DNA from: Planctomycetota bacterium | Lineage (GTDB): Bacteria; Planctomycetota; Phycisphaerae; Phycisphaerales; UBA1924 | Reading direction: 5' to 3' | Assembly (NCBI GenBank): GCA_963204725.1 | Contig: CAUJHH010000054.1 | Coordinates: 1-64,000 of the forward strand | Length of the DNA: 64,000 bases | Part shown: one piece after another, positions 50,735-60,166 of the stretch | Position numbering within the stretch: the stretch's first letter is position 1 | How the letters are laid out: every line of letters starts with the position of its first letter | Program-made: the position numbers and the translations under genes | The notes under the pieces: model-generated | Databases searched by the model: none | What the model was told of the DNA's origin: nothing | Seen by the model: the letters and a program-made list of their open reading frames with translations, nothing else

Positions 50735-53707
50735 ATGAGTCCAACCGACACAAGTGAGAAGGGGTTAGAGGCGCTGATCTGCGACTCGCTCGTTCGCGAG
50801 GCGGGCTACGCGCTTGGCAAGCCGCAGGACTTCGACCGCGAGCACTGCGTGGATTGGCCGACGCTGCTCGCGTTCCTGAAAGCCACGCAGCCGGAGAGTG
50901 TGGCCAAACTCGATCTCGACGCGGAGGGCCCGAAACGCACCAAGTTCCTCGCCCGCCTTACAGGCGAGATCGCGCGGCGGGGCGTGGTCGATGTTCTCCG
51001 CAAGGGCGTGAGCGACGGCCCTGTGTCGCTGGACCTGTTCTACGGCACACCGCACCCGGACAATGCCGCGGCGGTGGAGAAGTACGCGCTGAACATCTTC
51101 AGCGTAACGCGGCAGGTTCGCTATAGCGCAGATGAACGGGCGCTCTCGCTGGATCTCGTTCTCTTCATCAATGGCCTGCCAGTGGCCACGTTCGAGCTCA
51201 AGAACCTGCTGACCAAGCAGACCGTGGACGACGCCGTCCAGCAGTACAAGAACGACCGCGATCCAAGGGAGAGGCTTTTTGAGTTCGGGCGGTGCCTCGT
51301 CCACTTCGCCGTGGACGACCAGGAGGTTCGTTTCTGCACACACCTCAAGGGCAGGGATTCATGGTTCCTGCCGTTCAACATGGGCTTCAACGACGGCGCG
51401 GGGAACCCGCCGAACCCCAGCGGCCTCAAGACCGACTATCTCTGGAAGCAGACGCTCACAAAGGCTGGGCTGACGGACATCATCGAGAACTACGCGCAGG
51501 TGGTGGAAACCAAGGAACCGAAGACCGCCCGAAAGAAGCGACAGCAGATCTTCCCCCGCTATCACCAGTTGGACGTGGTGCGGAAGGTCCTGGCGGATGT
51601 GGCGGCAGTCGGCGTCGGGAAGCGGTACCTCATCCAGCACTCTGCGGGGAGCGGCAAGAGCAACTCCATCGCGTGGCTGGCGCACCAGATGGTTGCGCAG
51701 GAGCGAGGCGGCAAGCCGATCTTTGACTCTGTGATCGTCATCACCGACCGCCGCATCCTTGATGAGCAGATCCGCGAGACGATCAAGAAGTTTGCACAGG
51801 TGTCGGCGGTGATCGGGGCGGTGGGCACAGGGAGCGACTCAAAGACCAAGCAGCTCACCAAGTTCCTTACCGACGGCAAGAAGATCATCATCAGCACCGT
51901 GCAGACATTCCCGTTCGTGCTCGACGAGATTGGGAGTGACCACCGCAGCCAGTCGTTCGCCATCATCATCGACGAGGCCCACAGCAGCCAGGGCAGCCGC
52001 ACGTCTGCGAAGCTGAACATGGCGTTGTCGAGCGAGGCGGACTCCGATGAGGAGGAGAGCGTCGAGGACAGGATCAACGCCATTATCGAGCAGAAGAAGA
52101 TGCTGAAGAACGCGAGCTACTTCGCGTTCACGGCAACACCCAAGAACAAGACGCTGGAGGTGTTCGGCGAGCCATTCACGTCCGGCGATGTCGTCAAGCA
52201 CCGGCCGTTCCACGCGTACAGCATGAAGCAGGCGATCGACGAGGGCTTCATCCTCGATGTCCTCAAGCACTACACGCCCGTGGAGAGCTATTACCGCCTG
52301 ATGACGAAGGTGACCGAGGACCCCGAGTTTGACGTGAAGCGAGCCAACAAGAAGCTGCGGGCGTACGTCGAGAGGCACGAGCACGCGATCCGGTCGAAGG
52401 CCGAGATCATGGTCGATCACTTCCACGACCACGTCATCGCCAAGCAGAAGATCGGTGGCGAGGCCCGCGCGATGGTCATCACCGGGAGCATTCAGCGGGC
52501 GATCCAGTACTTCCACGCGTTCCGCGAGTATCTGGCGGAGCGCAAGAGCCCCTACCGGGCGATTGTGGCGTTCTCAGGGGAGCACGAGTACCCCGACAAG
52601 GGCGGCACGAGAGTCACAGAGGCGTCGCTTAACGGGTTTCCGAGCGGGCAGATCGCAGCCCAGATCCAGGAGGACCCCTACCGCTTCCTGATCTGTGCTG
52701 ACAAGTTCCAGACCGGCTACGACGAGCCGCTGCTGCACACCATGTACGTGGACAAGCAGCTCTCGGGCATCAAGGCCGTGCAGACTCTCTCGCGTCTGAA
52801 TCGGGCTCATCCGAAGAAGCGGGACACTTTTGTGCTCGACTTCTCGAACGATTCTGACACCATCAAGGCCGCGTTCGACGACTACTACCGAACGACGCTG
52901 CTCAGTTCTGAGACAGATCCCAACAAGCTCCACGACCTCAAGTCCGCTCTCGACCAGGCCCAGGTCTACACCCAGCAGACGATCGACGACCTCGTCGGGC
53001 GGTTCATCTCAAGCGAGCCCCGCGATCGACTCGACCCCTTGCTCGATGCCTGCGTCGCCGCGTACACCGACACGCTCGATGAGGACGCTCAAGTCGATTT
53101 CAAGGGCAAGGCGAAGGCGTTCCTCCGCACATACGGATTCCTGAGTTCGATCCTGCCGTACGCGAATCCCGCGTGGGAGAAGCTGTCGATCTTCTTGAAC
53201 TTCCTCGTGCCAAAGCTGCCAGCCCCCAAGGAGGAGGACCTGTCCAAGGGCATCCTCGAAGCGATCGACATGGAGAGCTACCGCAACGAGGTCAAAGCGG
53301 AGCTCAAGATCGTCCTCGACGATGCGAACGCGGAGATCGAGCCGGTGCCGACAAGCGGCGGCGGCCGCAAGGCCGAGCCAGAGCTCGACCGACTGAGCAA
53401 CATCGTGAGGTCGTTCAATGAGATGTGGGGAGGGATCGAATGGAATGACACCGACAAGATCCGCCGGGTGCTCACCGAGGAGTTGCCCGCGACGGTTGCC
53501 GCGGATCAGGCGTACCAGAACGCGATGAAGAACTCGGACAAGCACAATGCTCGCCTCGAGCACGACAAGGCGCTCGGGCGCGCGATGACCGACCTCGTCT
53601 CTGACCATACCGAGCTGTTCAAGCAGTTCAGCGACAACGAGGGCTTCCGGCGTTGGCTGACGGAGACGATCTTCTCCCTGACGTACTCGGCACACAAGTC
53701 GGCGTAG
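50735..53707 (+). CDS. hsdR: Type I restriction enzyme R subunit (locus 2)
   Basis: 990 aa, EcoR124-like class. The nuclease core is 'LSLDLVLFINGLPVATFELKN' near 140-160 (D...E-x-K). Helicase motifs: Walker A 'IQHSAGSGKSNSIAWLAH' near 310, motif II 'AIIIDEAHSSQG' near 410, motif III 'YFAFTATPKNKTLEVFG' near 470, and 'QTGYDEPLLHTMYVDK', 'QTLSRLNRAHPKK' late. It drives DNA translocation and cleavage for the HsdM/HsdS of this locus. It differs clearly from the HsdR at 4581, so the two systems are not a recent duplication. Confidence 0.92.
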   Translation: MSPTDTSEKGLEALICDSLVREAGYALGKPQDFDREHCVDWPTLLAFLKATQPESVAKLDLDAEGPKRTKFLARLTGEIARRGVVDVLRKGVSDGPVSLDLFYGTPHPDNAAAVEKYALNIFSVTRQVRYSADERALSLDLVLFINGLPVATFELKNLLTKQTVDDAVQQYKNDRDPRERLFEFGRCLVHFAVDDQEVRFCTHLKGRDSWFLPFNMGFNDGAGNPPNPSGLKTDYLWKQTLTKAGLTDIIENYAQVVETKEPKTARKKRQQIFPRYHQLDVVRKVLADVAAVGVGKRYLIQHSAGSGKSNSIAWLAHQMVAQERGGKPIFDSVIVITDRRILDEQIRETIKKFAQVSAVIGAVGTGSDSKTKQLTKFLTDGKKIIISTVQTFPFVLDEIGSDHRSQSFAIIIDEAHSSQGSRTSAKLNMALSSEADSDEEESVEDRINAIIEQKKMLKNASYFAFTATPKNKTLEVFGEPFTSGDVVKHRPFHAYSMKQAIDEGFILDVLKHYTPVESYYRLMTKVTEDPEFDVKRANKKLRAYVERHEHAIRSKAEIMVDHFHDHVIAKQKIGGEARAMVITGSIQRAIQYFHAFREYLAERKSPYRAIVAFSGEHEYPDKGGTRVTEASLNGFPSGQIAAQIQEDPYRFLICADKFQTGYDEPLLHTMYVDKQLSGIKAVQTLSRLNRAHPKKRDTFVLDFSNDSDTIKAAFDDYYRTTLLSSETDPNKLHDLKSALDQAQVYTQQTIDDLVGRFISSEPRDRLDPLLDACVAAYTDTLDEDAQVDFKGKAKAFLRTYGFLSSILPYANPAWEKLSIFLNFLVPKLPAPKEEDLSKGILEAIDMESYRNEVKAELKIVLDDANAEIEPVPTSGGGRKAEPELDRLSNIVRSFNEMWGGIEWNDTDKIRRVLTEELPATVAADQAYQNAMKNSDKHNARLEHDKALGRAMTDLVSDHTELFKQFSDNEGFRRWLTETIFSLTYSAHKSA

Positions 53708-53732
53708 ACGCCAATCAGAGACCGGCTGCGCC

Positions 53733-53930
53733 TTGTACCCGGACACGATCCCCAACAATTGCACGACCCGTGCCTCCTGCCCCTCCCGTCCCCTTGCCGA
53801 CTGCCGTCGATTGGCTGAGGAGGAGCTTGCCAAGTACCCTGATGACAGGGTCACACAGAAGTATCGATGGCTTCAGCATTACGTGGAGAGCAAGTGTCGG
53901 ACGCAGGCTGTCGAGGGTGGCGAACGATGA
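53733..53930 (+). CDS. Small protein coupled to the downstream nuclease-like gene
   Basis: 65 aa from TTG 53733. The second half ('LAEEELAKYPDDRVTQKYRWLQHYVESK') looks like a real helical protein. It ends in ATGA, whose ATG starts the next gene, so the two are translationally coupled. The ribosome binding site is weak. No family recognised; a partner or antitoxin-like role for the next protein is speculation. Confidence 0.5.
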   Translation: MYPDTIPNNCTTRASCPSRPLADCRRLAEEELAKYPDDRVTQKYRWLQHYVESKCRTQAVEGGER

Positions 53931-55252
53931 GCGATACGAACGGACAGTCAAAGCCACCAGTTGGGACTCTCGGTGAGGACTTCGTCGAATGGGCGTGCCA
54001 CGCTCCTTTCGGCAAGGACTTTCTCTTTCGGGGCCAGAAATACCGTGCTGCGGGCAACAACGAGATCGAGCTATGCGACCTGCTGCTCTTGCTGGACGAC
54101 ACGGCTGTTCTCATAGAGGTCAAGACGGCGGATCGGGAAAAGCGTCCGAACCGGACAGACGAAGACTGGTCGGGCTGGGCCAATGCCCGCCTGAAGAAGG
54201 CCCTGTCGCAGATCGAGAGGGGTGTGAACGCGATTCGGTCAGGGCTGGTCAAGGCCGTCGAGAACGAGCGGCAGGGCCAGGTGCCGGTCGATGCAGCCAG
54301 AATCAAGCACTTCTACGGCATCGCTATCGTGGACCACCCGCAACTCGATAAGATTGGCAAGGGTCCAACCATCAATATCGGAGGCGTGTCGGTCAGCGTC
54401 TTGACGACGACACATGCTGAACTCTCGGACCTGCTCACCGAACTCTCGACTCCCGGCGATCTGATCGAGTACTTGCAGGCTCGGGAAGCGTTCTTCGAGA
54501 AGCACATTCTAATGGGAATCACGGAGCTCGATCTGCTGGCCGTCTACAAAAGCGATCCCGATCAGTTCCGGAGGAACGTCGCAGACCATGATGACTTCAT
54601 TATCGGCGAGGGCTGCTGGGAGGAGTTCTCCAAACTGGAAGCCCGGAAGCAACGGGATGAGATGGATAAACCCTCGCTGCTCGTGGATGCCATCATCGAC
54701 ATCCTACACGAGGCGCGGCACGCAAAGTTGCCCCACATCGAGGAGCGAAGAGCTCGTTTGGAGCAGCCCGTCGATCGCCGTGAGGCCTACGCCAAGATTG
54801 CCGCGGAACTCGCCAAGATCCGGCGGATCGATCGCCGCCTCATCGGCGAGGGAATCATCGAGAAGAGCCAGAAGTGCATTGAGCAGAAGCGGGACCGATG
54901 GTTCGCCAGCTCGCCGATGACGCGAGATGCCGCGACCATCGTGTTTATGGTCTCCACGAGCAGCCGTGAGGAGCGAATGAAGTCGCTGCAAATGCTCGCC
55001 ATGGGCGCCATGCTGAAGTTCAACGTCCATCGTGTGGTGGGCATCGCGACCGAGCCCTTCATGGGCGGGCTCGGCTTCAGTGTGGATGCGTTCACGATCG
55101 CTGGCGACCCCGAGGAGTACCTGAAAGCCATGTCGCCCGAAATGCGGGAGCACCTTCTCAAGCAGTTCGGGACACCGCGGAAGCCCGATATCACCGAATT
55201 CGGCGGGCCGGCCGGTCCCACCCCTAACGGCGCAGGCCAATCCTGGAAGTAG
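53927..55252 (+). CDS. PD-(D/E)XK nuclease-like protein downstream of hsdR
   Basis: 441 aa. The N-terminal ~100 residues carry a restriction-nuclease core: 'GTLGEDFVEWAC' (E), 'CDLLLLLDDTAVLIEVKTAD' (D...E-x-K). A helical middle part and a C-terminal alpha/beta part ('TIVFMVSTSSREERMKSLQMLAMGA') follow; no helicase or methylase motif. ATG 53927 is chosen because it overlaps the previous stop (ATGA). It is the last gene of the plus-strand restriction block and probably a further accessory nuclease. Confidence 0.65.
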   Translation: MSDTNGQSKPPVGTLGEDFVEWACHAPFGKDFLFRGQKYRAAGNNEIELCDLLLLLDDTAVLIEVKTADREKRPNRTDEDWSGWANARLKKALSQIERGVNAIRSGLVKAVENERQGQVPVDAARIKHFYGIAIVDHPQLDKIGKGPTINIGGVSVSVLTTTHAELSDLLTELSTPGDLIEYLQAREAFFEKHILMGITELDLLAVYKSDPDQFRRNVADHDDFIIGEGCWEEFSKLEARKQRDEMDKPSLLVDAIIDILHEARHAKLPHIEERRARLEQPVDRREAYAKIAAELAKIRRIDRRLIGEGIIEKSQKCIEQKRDRWFASSPMTRDAATIVFMVSTSSREERMKSLQMLAMGAMLKFNVHRVVGIATEPFMGGLGFSVDAFTIAGDPEEYLKAMSPEMREHLLKQFGTPRKPDITEFGGPAGPTPNGAGQSWK

Positions 55253-55373
55253 CGGTGATGCCCACGTTGCGGGCAGAGAGTCCATCGCATTTGTGATGAG
55301 AAGCAGCTCTGATTCGGGCGGGAGGATCAGCTGTTAACCGAAGCAGACCCAGACGCAACCCGATCACGGACCC

Positions 55374-55410
55374 GGATTCGCCGGTTTGAACCCGTTCCGA
55401 TCGGGGAGTT
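55374..55410 (+). repeat. 37-bp direct repeat, right copy
   Basis: Exact match to 16118-16154. The gap 55253-55950 holds this repeat, the terminator at 55417-55443 and no gene that I can support. Further along, CTCTCAAACTCTC-like sequence occurs at about 55648 and also near 16351, so resemblance between the two gaps extends past the terminators. Confidence 0.8.
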
Positions 55411-55416
55411 TTCCAG

Positions 55417-55443
55417 CGGCCTCGCCTCACGGCGGGGCCGTTT
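55417..55443 (+). terminator. Rho-independent terminator
   Basis: CGGCCTCGCC-TCAC-GGCGGGGCCG forms a 10-bp stem with one U-G pair and a 4-base loop, followed by TTT. It sits 6 bases after the 37-bp repeat, as the unrelated stem at 16160 does after the other copy. Confidence 0.75.
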
Positions 55444-55950
55444 GCGTTGGCGATGAGGGGTGTTTTGGCGATCGATCGGGGTCGGGCGCGGCGCGCGCCG
55501 AACCCCGCGATTCTGCGCTGGAAACGCCCAATTTAAAGGCCCTCCGTCGAGCGACGATCCGAACGCTTGATTCTCGGTTCGGGGTCCACTCTGAGCCAGT
55601 CGGGAACAACAGTCGGCCGTCCGGCGCCCGACGTGGGGCGAGACTCTCAAACTCTCGGTTTCTCGCGTTGACGATGATTCGGGTTAACAGGGTCGTTCGG
55701 ATCGCTGCCTCAGGAGAACACGAACCAGAGAAGGCGATCAGCGAACTTCCCACAACGGCATCGGGCCACCGTTCCCGTTCTCACGGGCTCCGGGCCCGCG
55801 TCCAGTCGCTCTCGCGAGCAATCTCCTGGCCAGCGCTCGAGTGCTTCGCCTGATATCTGGGCGATCGCTCCGGGCGAGACGAGCTCGATCGCCGCGGGCC
55901 CAGTCACTTGCCCATATCGCGCGACCGCCACACCGCACCCAGTGGAGCAG

Positions 55951-57963
55951 TCACCTACCGGTTGCACGCCTGCGTACATCTGCCGCCCATGCTCGGCTGG
56001 GGTGTTGCTCGGGCATCGCTTCGAACTGAGGCCATGCCAAGTCAGCGAGCGCACTGGCCTCCGAATGCTCGCCGATGCCGATGAGCCCATCCGCGAGGTT
56101 CATCCGGGCAAAGGCAATGTCTGCCAAGTTGGATGAGGACGTGGTCAGCTCGAGTGCCTCTCGATACGTCGCCACCGCGTCGGCGAATCGATGCTGCTTC
56201 ATTCGGGACAGTCCGATCGAAGACAACAGACGCGCCTGATCTGCGGGAGCGGAGTTGCGCAGCCGCGATAGCCTGAGCGCCGTATTAAGACACTTTGCGG
56301 CGTTCTCTGGATCGCCTAACTGCCGCTCCATGGCGGCAAGCGAGATCGCCTTGTCTTCAAGCTCGGAACCGCCGGCTGGATACAGCCGCAGTGCGTCCTC
56401 AAATTGAAGACGCGCTTGCTCGATACCCCTTCGCATCTGCTCGACCACGTGCGGCGGCACCGAAGTCTTCGACAGTGGCATCGACTCGGTCTTCCCGAGC
56501 GCCATGGCGACGCCCATGTAGATCTCCCCGACCGCGGAGATCGCTGCGGGGTCGGTTCCGAACGCCCCCTTGGCCGACTCTTGCATCACCCTTTCCATTC
56601 CTTCGATGACAGAAAGTGAAGCCTCTCCATCCCTTTGGTGCTCGATCGCAAGGGAGCCGAGCCTCTCGAATGCATTTCGCACGGCCTTAGCCCGTGTTAG
56701 CTCCCTTCGAGCCGCTTCCGCGTTTGCGTTGGCAAGATCTCGTTGCCGCTCCGCTTCGACACGCTGCTGGGCTTCTTTCTGACCTGCGATCAACGCCTCG
56801 TCACGCTTGTGTGCCGCTTCACGCGCCTGCCACAAGGCCGTGCCGAAGCCGACCACGAGAGCCAGAGCGACGGTGCCGCCCGCCGTCACCTGCACGCGGT
56901 TGCGGCGAACGAACTTGCGGAACAGGTACGCCCGACGCTCGTGCGCGGCCTCAAGGGGGCGGCCTTCCAGGTACCGGCGCACGTCGGCCCCCAGCGACTC
57001 GGCGCTGGCGTAACGGCGCGATCGATCTTTCCGCATCGCCTTGAGCGGGATCCATTCGAGTTCCGACCGCAGCATCCGTGCGAGCGAGTGCCGCGCGTTC
57101 TGCCGCATCCGCGCGATCTCCGCACCGGCTTTGTCATCGATCGTGGTTAGCCGCTTGCTCGGCGTGGGCGGCTCAACCTCGCGGATAATCCTCTGGATCT
57201 CCGCGTACCCCTGCGCCCTGAGCTCTTTCCCATCGAACGGCAAAGCGCCCACCAGTAACTCATACAGCACGACGCCCAGCGAGTAGACATCCGTCCGCGT
57301 GTCGATATCGACCGCCCCCATCTCCGCTTGCTCCGGGCTCATGTACTCGGGCGTGCCGATCAGGTATCCCGTCTGGGTGAAGATTGTTTTGTCCGTCATC
57401 GTTTGGCTGATCGCCTTGGCGATGCCGAAATCGATCACCTTTACGATTGCGTTGCCATCCTTGATCGAAACCAACACATTGCTCGGCTTGATGTCGCGGT
57501 GGATGATCCCCTTTGTGTGCGCGTGCTGTATGGCGTCGCACACAGACATGAACAGCTCCAACCGCTGCCGGAACGTGTACGTGTGCCGATCGCAGAACGT
57601 CGTGATCGGTTCACCCTGAACGTGCTCCATCACGAAGTAGGGCCTGCCGCGTTCCGTCACGCCACCGTCGAATACCCGCGCCACGTTCGGATGGTCCATC
57701 ACCGCCAGGGCCTGCCGCTCTTGTTCAAAGCGGGCGATCACGGACTTTGAGTCCATTCCCGGCTTGATGATCTTGAGCGCGACCCGCTGCACCATCGGCT
57801 CACGCCGCTCCGCGAGCCACACCGTGCCGAACCCGCCCTCCCCCAGCACCGACATCAGCTTGTACGGGCCGACGAAGTCGCCCGGCAACTCGAAGCCGAA
57901 CGCCGGTGGATGCGTCGGGTCGAGTTGGTCTCCCGTGCTCCCAGTGTGCGACTCAATGGCCAT
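55951..57963 (-). CDS. Membrane Ser/Thr protein kinase with C-terminal repeats
   Basis: 670 aa. Kinase domain about 30-320: glycine loop 'LGEGGFGTVWLAE', catalytic Lys in 'VALKIIKPG', 'HRDIKPSNVLV' loop, 'VIDFGIAKA' and 'GTPEYMSPEQAE'. One membrane helix follows near 370-390 ('GGTVALALVVGFGTALW'), preceded by Arg-rich residues, so the kinase faces the cytoplasm. The outer or C-terminal ~280 residues are helical, TPR-like ('MKQHRFADAVATYREALELT'). This is the common planctomycete kinase layout, probably signalling from an envelope sensor. GGGAGA stands before ATG 57963. Nothing links it to the restriction genes. Confidence 0.9.
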   Translation of the reverse strand: MAIESHTGSTGDQLDPTHPPAFGFELPGDFVGPYKLMSVLGEGGFGTVWLAERREPMVQRVALKIIKPGMDSKSVIARFEQERQALAVMDHPNVARVFDGGVTERGRPYFVMEHVQGEPITTFCDRHTYTFRQRLELFMSVCDAIQHAHTKGIIHRDIKPSNVLVSIKDGNAIVKVIDFGIAKAISQTMTDKTIFTQTGYLIGTPEYMSPEQAEMGAVDIDTRTDVYSLGVVLYELLVGALPFDGKELRAQGYAEIQRIIREVEPPTPSKRLTTIDDKAGAEIARMRQNARHSLARMLRSELEWIPLKAMRKDRSRRYASAESLGADVRRYLEGRPLEAAHERRAYLFRKFVRRNRVQVTAGGTVALALVVGFGTALWQAREAAHKRDEALIAGQKEAQQRVEAERQRDLANANAEAARRELTRAKAVRNAFERLGSLAIEHQRDGEASLSVIEGMERVMQESAKGAFGTDPAAISAVGEIYMGVAMALGKTESMPLSKTSVPPHVVEQMRRGIEQARLQFEDALRLYPAGGSELEDKAISLAAMERQLGDPENAAKCLNTALRLSRLRNSAPADQARLLSSIGLSRMKQHRFADAVATYREALELTTSSSNLADIAFARMNLADGLIGIGEHSEASALADLAWPQFEAMPEQHPSRAWAADVRRRATGR

Positions 57964-58117
57964 ATGGGGTCTCCCGACACATCAAGATAGCGATTGGGAG
58001 AAGGGCCGACACGTCAGGAAGCGATCAGATTCCCGTGTGGAGTTCCGTTAACCCGCTCTCGCGCCGGTTAGTCGTCACCTGAAGGCCCCATTCACCGGGG
58101 CGCGTCAGGAGACCTCG

Positions 58118-58262
58118 ATGACCGCACACCAGATCTCTCGCTCGCGGCGACCACTCCCCGAACACGACATGGCGGGCCATCAGCGCAGAGCCGCGCTCGC
58201 CGCGATCATCGCGACCGCGGTCCGGCGTTCGCTCGACCGACCAGGGCTCGCCGTGCTCTCAA
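58118..58262 (+). pseudogene. Small ORF truncated by the IS fragment
   Basis: From ATG 58118 the frame reads MTAHQISRSRRPLPEH...ALAAIIATAVRRSLDRPGLAVLSNS, resembling short planctomycete proteins of unknown function. It then runs into transposase DNA near 58262, where frame and composition change. The gap 57964-58117 holds no gene. Confidence 0.4.
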
Positions 58263-58971
58263 ACTCCCCTATGGGTACAGGCGGATCACGGCGTTGCTGC
58301 GGCTGGAGGGCTGGCGAGTGAACCACAAGCGTGTGGAACGGATCTGGCGGAGCGAAGGGCTGAGGGTGCCGAAGAAGCAGCCGCGGCGTGGCCGTCTCTG
58401 GCTCAACGACGGGAGCTGCGTGCGTCTTCGTCCGCAGCGGAAGGACCACGTCTGGGCGTACGACTTCGTGCAGACGCGGACGAAGGACGGCCGGGCGGTC
58501 CGGATGCTGACGGTGGTGGACGAGTTCACGCGTGAGTGCCTTGGGATCGACGTGGCCAGAGCGTTGACGAGCGACGACGTGCTGGAGCGGCTGGCGTGGC
58601 TGATGGGTGTGCCAGAGCACATCCGGTCGGACAACGGTCCCGAGTTCACGGCCAAGGCGGTGCGTGGATGGCTGGAGCGGGTGGGCGTGAGGACGCTGTT
58701 CATCGAGCCGGGGAGCCCGTGGGAGAACGGGTACGTGGAGAGCTTCAACGGGAAGTTGCGTGACGAGTTGCTGGATCGCGAGCGGTTCGACACGCTGCGA
58801 GAGGCGCGGGTGCTGATCGAGCGATGGAGGAGAGACTACAACACGGTGAGGCCGCACAGCTCGCTGGGGTATCGACCTCCCGCGCCGGAGGCGATCGCTG
58901 CGGGCCCGCCTTCCGCTGCGCTCCAGGCGGCCCCGCAGCGGAGTGAAGCATGCCGACTACACTGTCTGTAG
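58262..58971 (+). pseudogene. IS3-type transposase OrfB, 5'-truncated
   Basis: The frame (open from before 58270) reads 'YGYRRITALLRLEGWRVNHKRVERIWRSEGL', then the rve/DDE core: Asp in 'VWAYDFVQTRT', Asp in 'RSDNGPEF', Glu in 'ENGYVESFNGKLR', and 'RPHSSLGYRPP' at the end. The three acidic residues are intact, but the first part of OrfB, all of OrfA and a left terminal repeat are missing, so the element cannot transpose on its own. The break joins the small ORF at 58118; the right end abuts the decayed recombinase at 58986. Confidence 0.75.
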
Positions 58972-58985
58972 TTGGTACATACACC

Positions 58986-59404
58986 GGGGGCAGGTCACGG
59001 CCGTGGTGGCGGCCTAGCTCGCCGAACGCGGCAGGGCCCAAAGGGTGGCGACACGGGCGAACGGGGCGGGTGGGCCTAGAGAACGGGCGTCGGGCCATCG
59101 GGCCGGGGATCCCCATGCCGCCGCGCCCCTGCTGTGTACTGCCTTCGGCACGCCCGTCACGACCGGGTATGTGTGACGGCTGATGAAGCGTCTCGGCCGC
59201 CAAGCCGGGATCGCCAAGCGCGTCCACGCCCACGGTCTGCGGCACACGCACGCCGCCCAACTGCGGGAGGAGGGCGTCGATGTCGGGATCATCTCGCGCC
59301 AACTCGGGCACCGGTCGCTACTCACCACCATCCGCTACCTCGACCACGTCCAGCCCACTGCGGTTGTGGATGCGATGAAGGCCCGTATGTGGGCTGCTCG
59401 CTGA
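58986..59404 (+). pseudogene. Decayed third copy of the tyrosine recombinase
   Basis: Homology to the copies at 783 and 42084 starts at about 58986, in the middle of the gene (GGGGCGGCGGCCGTCGTGG region). In-frame TAG (59014 region, Trp to stop) and TGA (59174 region) destroy it, although the final part, with HGLRHTHA, QLGHRSLLTT and IRYLDH, is intact and open from 59183. The 5' half is lost where the IS fragment lies. Confidence 0.8.
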
Positions 59405-59417
59405 TCGCGGGGGGGTA

Positions 59418-59428
59418 CTGTCTGACAG
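59418..59428. promoter_or_regulatory. Palindrome at the SRAP gene start
   Basis: CTGTC-T-GACAG is a perfect inverted repeat ending one base before ATG 59430. Its half-sites match those of the E. coli LexA box (CTGT...ACAG) but the spacing is shorter (3 instead of 8). A damage-response operator is possible; inference only. Confidence 0.3.
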
Positions 59429-59429
59429 C

Positions 59430-60104
59430 ATGTGTGGGCGCTACACCCATCTCCTGACCTGGGCGCAACTCTGCAGGTTGCTGGGGCTCACCTCGGCACC
59501 CATGGATCTCTCGCCTCGGTACAACATCGCGCCGACGCAACTCGCGCCGGTTGCGAGGCAGAGGCCCGATGGCGGGCGCTCGCTCGACATGCTCCGCTGG
59601 GGGCTGGTGCCGTCGTGGGCGAGCGACCCCAAGATCGGCAACACCATGATCAACGCACGCGGCGAGACCGTCGCGACCAAGCCCGCGTTCCGGACGGCCT
59701 TCAAGCGGCGGCGCTGCATCGTGCCCGCGTCCGGGTTCTACGAGTGGGACAAGGTGGCGGGCGGCAAGATCAAGCAGCCCTACTACATCACGGCCTCGGA
59801 CAGCGGCCCGCTCATGCTCGCGGGGCTGTGGGAGTCGTGGACCTCTCCGGAGGGTGAGATCGTTCGGTCCTACACGATCATCACGACCTCGCCGAACGAG
59901 ATGATGGCGAAGATCCACGACCGCATGCCCGTCATCCTCGACGAGGCGGACTTCGATCGCTGGCTCGATCCTGAGCGAGAGGACGCGTCGGAACTCATCC
60001 GCTCCTATCCGGCGGAGTTGATGCTCGCCACACCCGTCTCCACGCTGGTGAACAGCCCCAGGAACGAAGATCCATCGTGCATCCAACCACTTGACACAGC
60101 ATGA
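59430..60104 (+). CDS. SRAP-domain protein (YedK/HMCES family)
   Basis: 224 aa. The N-terminus MCGRYTH leaves Cys2 as the new N-terminal residue after Met removal; Cys2 forms a covalent link with abasic sites in single-stranded DNA. 'RYNIAPTQLAPV', 'RWGLVPSWA', 'NARGETV..KPAFR', 'RCIVPASGFYEW' (catalytic Glu) and 'HDRMPVIL' (His) complete the SRAP pattern. It shields abasic sites from error-prone processing. It directly precedes the imuA-imuB-dnaE2 locus, so this is a DNA-damage cluster. The start follows the palindrome at 59418 with no clear ribosome binding site. Confidence 0.92.
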   Translation: MCGRYTHLLTWAQLCRLLGLTSAPMDLSPRYNIAPTQLAPVARQRPDGGRSLDMLRWGLVPSWASDPKIGNTMINARGETVATKPAFRTAFKRRRCIVPASGFYEWDKVAGGKIKQPYYITASDSGPLMLAGLWESWTSPEGEIVRSYTIITTSPNEMMAKIHDRMPVILDEADFDRWLDPEREDASELIRSYPAELMLATPVSTLVNSPRNEDPSCIQPLDTA

Positions 60105-60131
60105 CTTGATAACATTCGCGCGGGTTGGGCC

Positions 60132-60163
60132 TTGCTCCATGATCGGGAACGGTTAGTATACCG
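60132..60163 (+). promoter_or_regulatory. Promoter with overlapping operator candidate for imuA
   Basis: TTGCTC (60132-60137), 16 bases, TAGTAT (60154-60159). The -10 is framed exactly by CGGT-N6-ACCG (60150-60163), an inverted repeat where a LexA-type repressor would block RNA polymerase. Expected transcription start is 60166-60167, the ATG of imuA, suggesting a leaderless message. Confidence 0.45.
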
Positions 60164-60166
60164 ATC

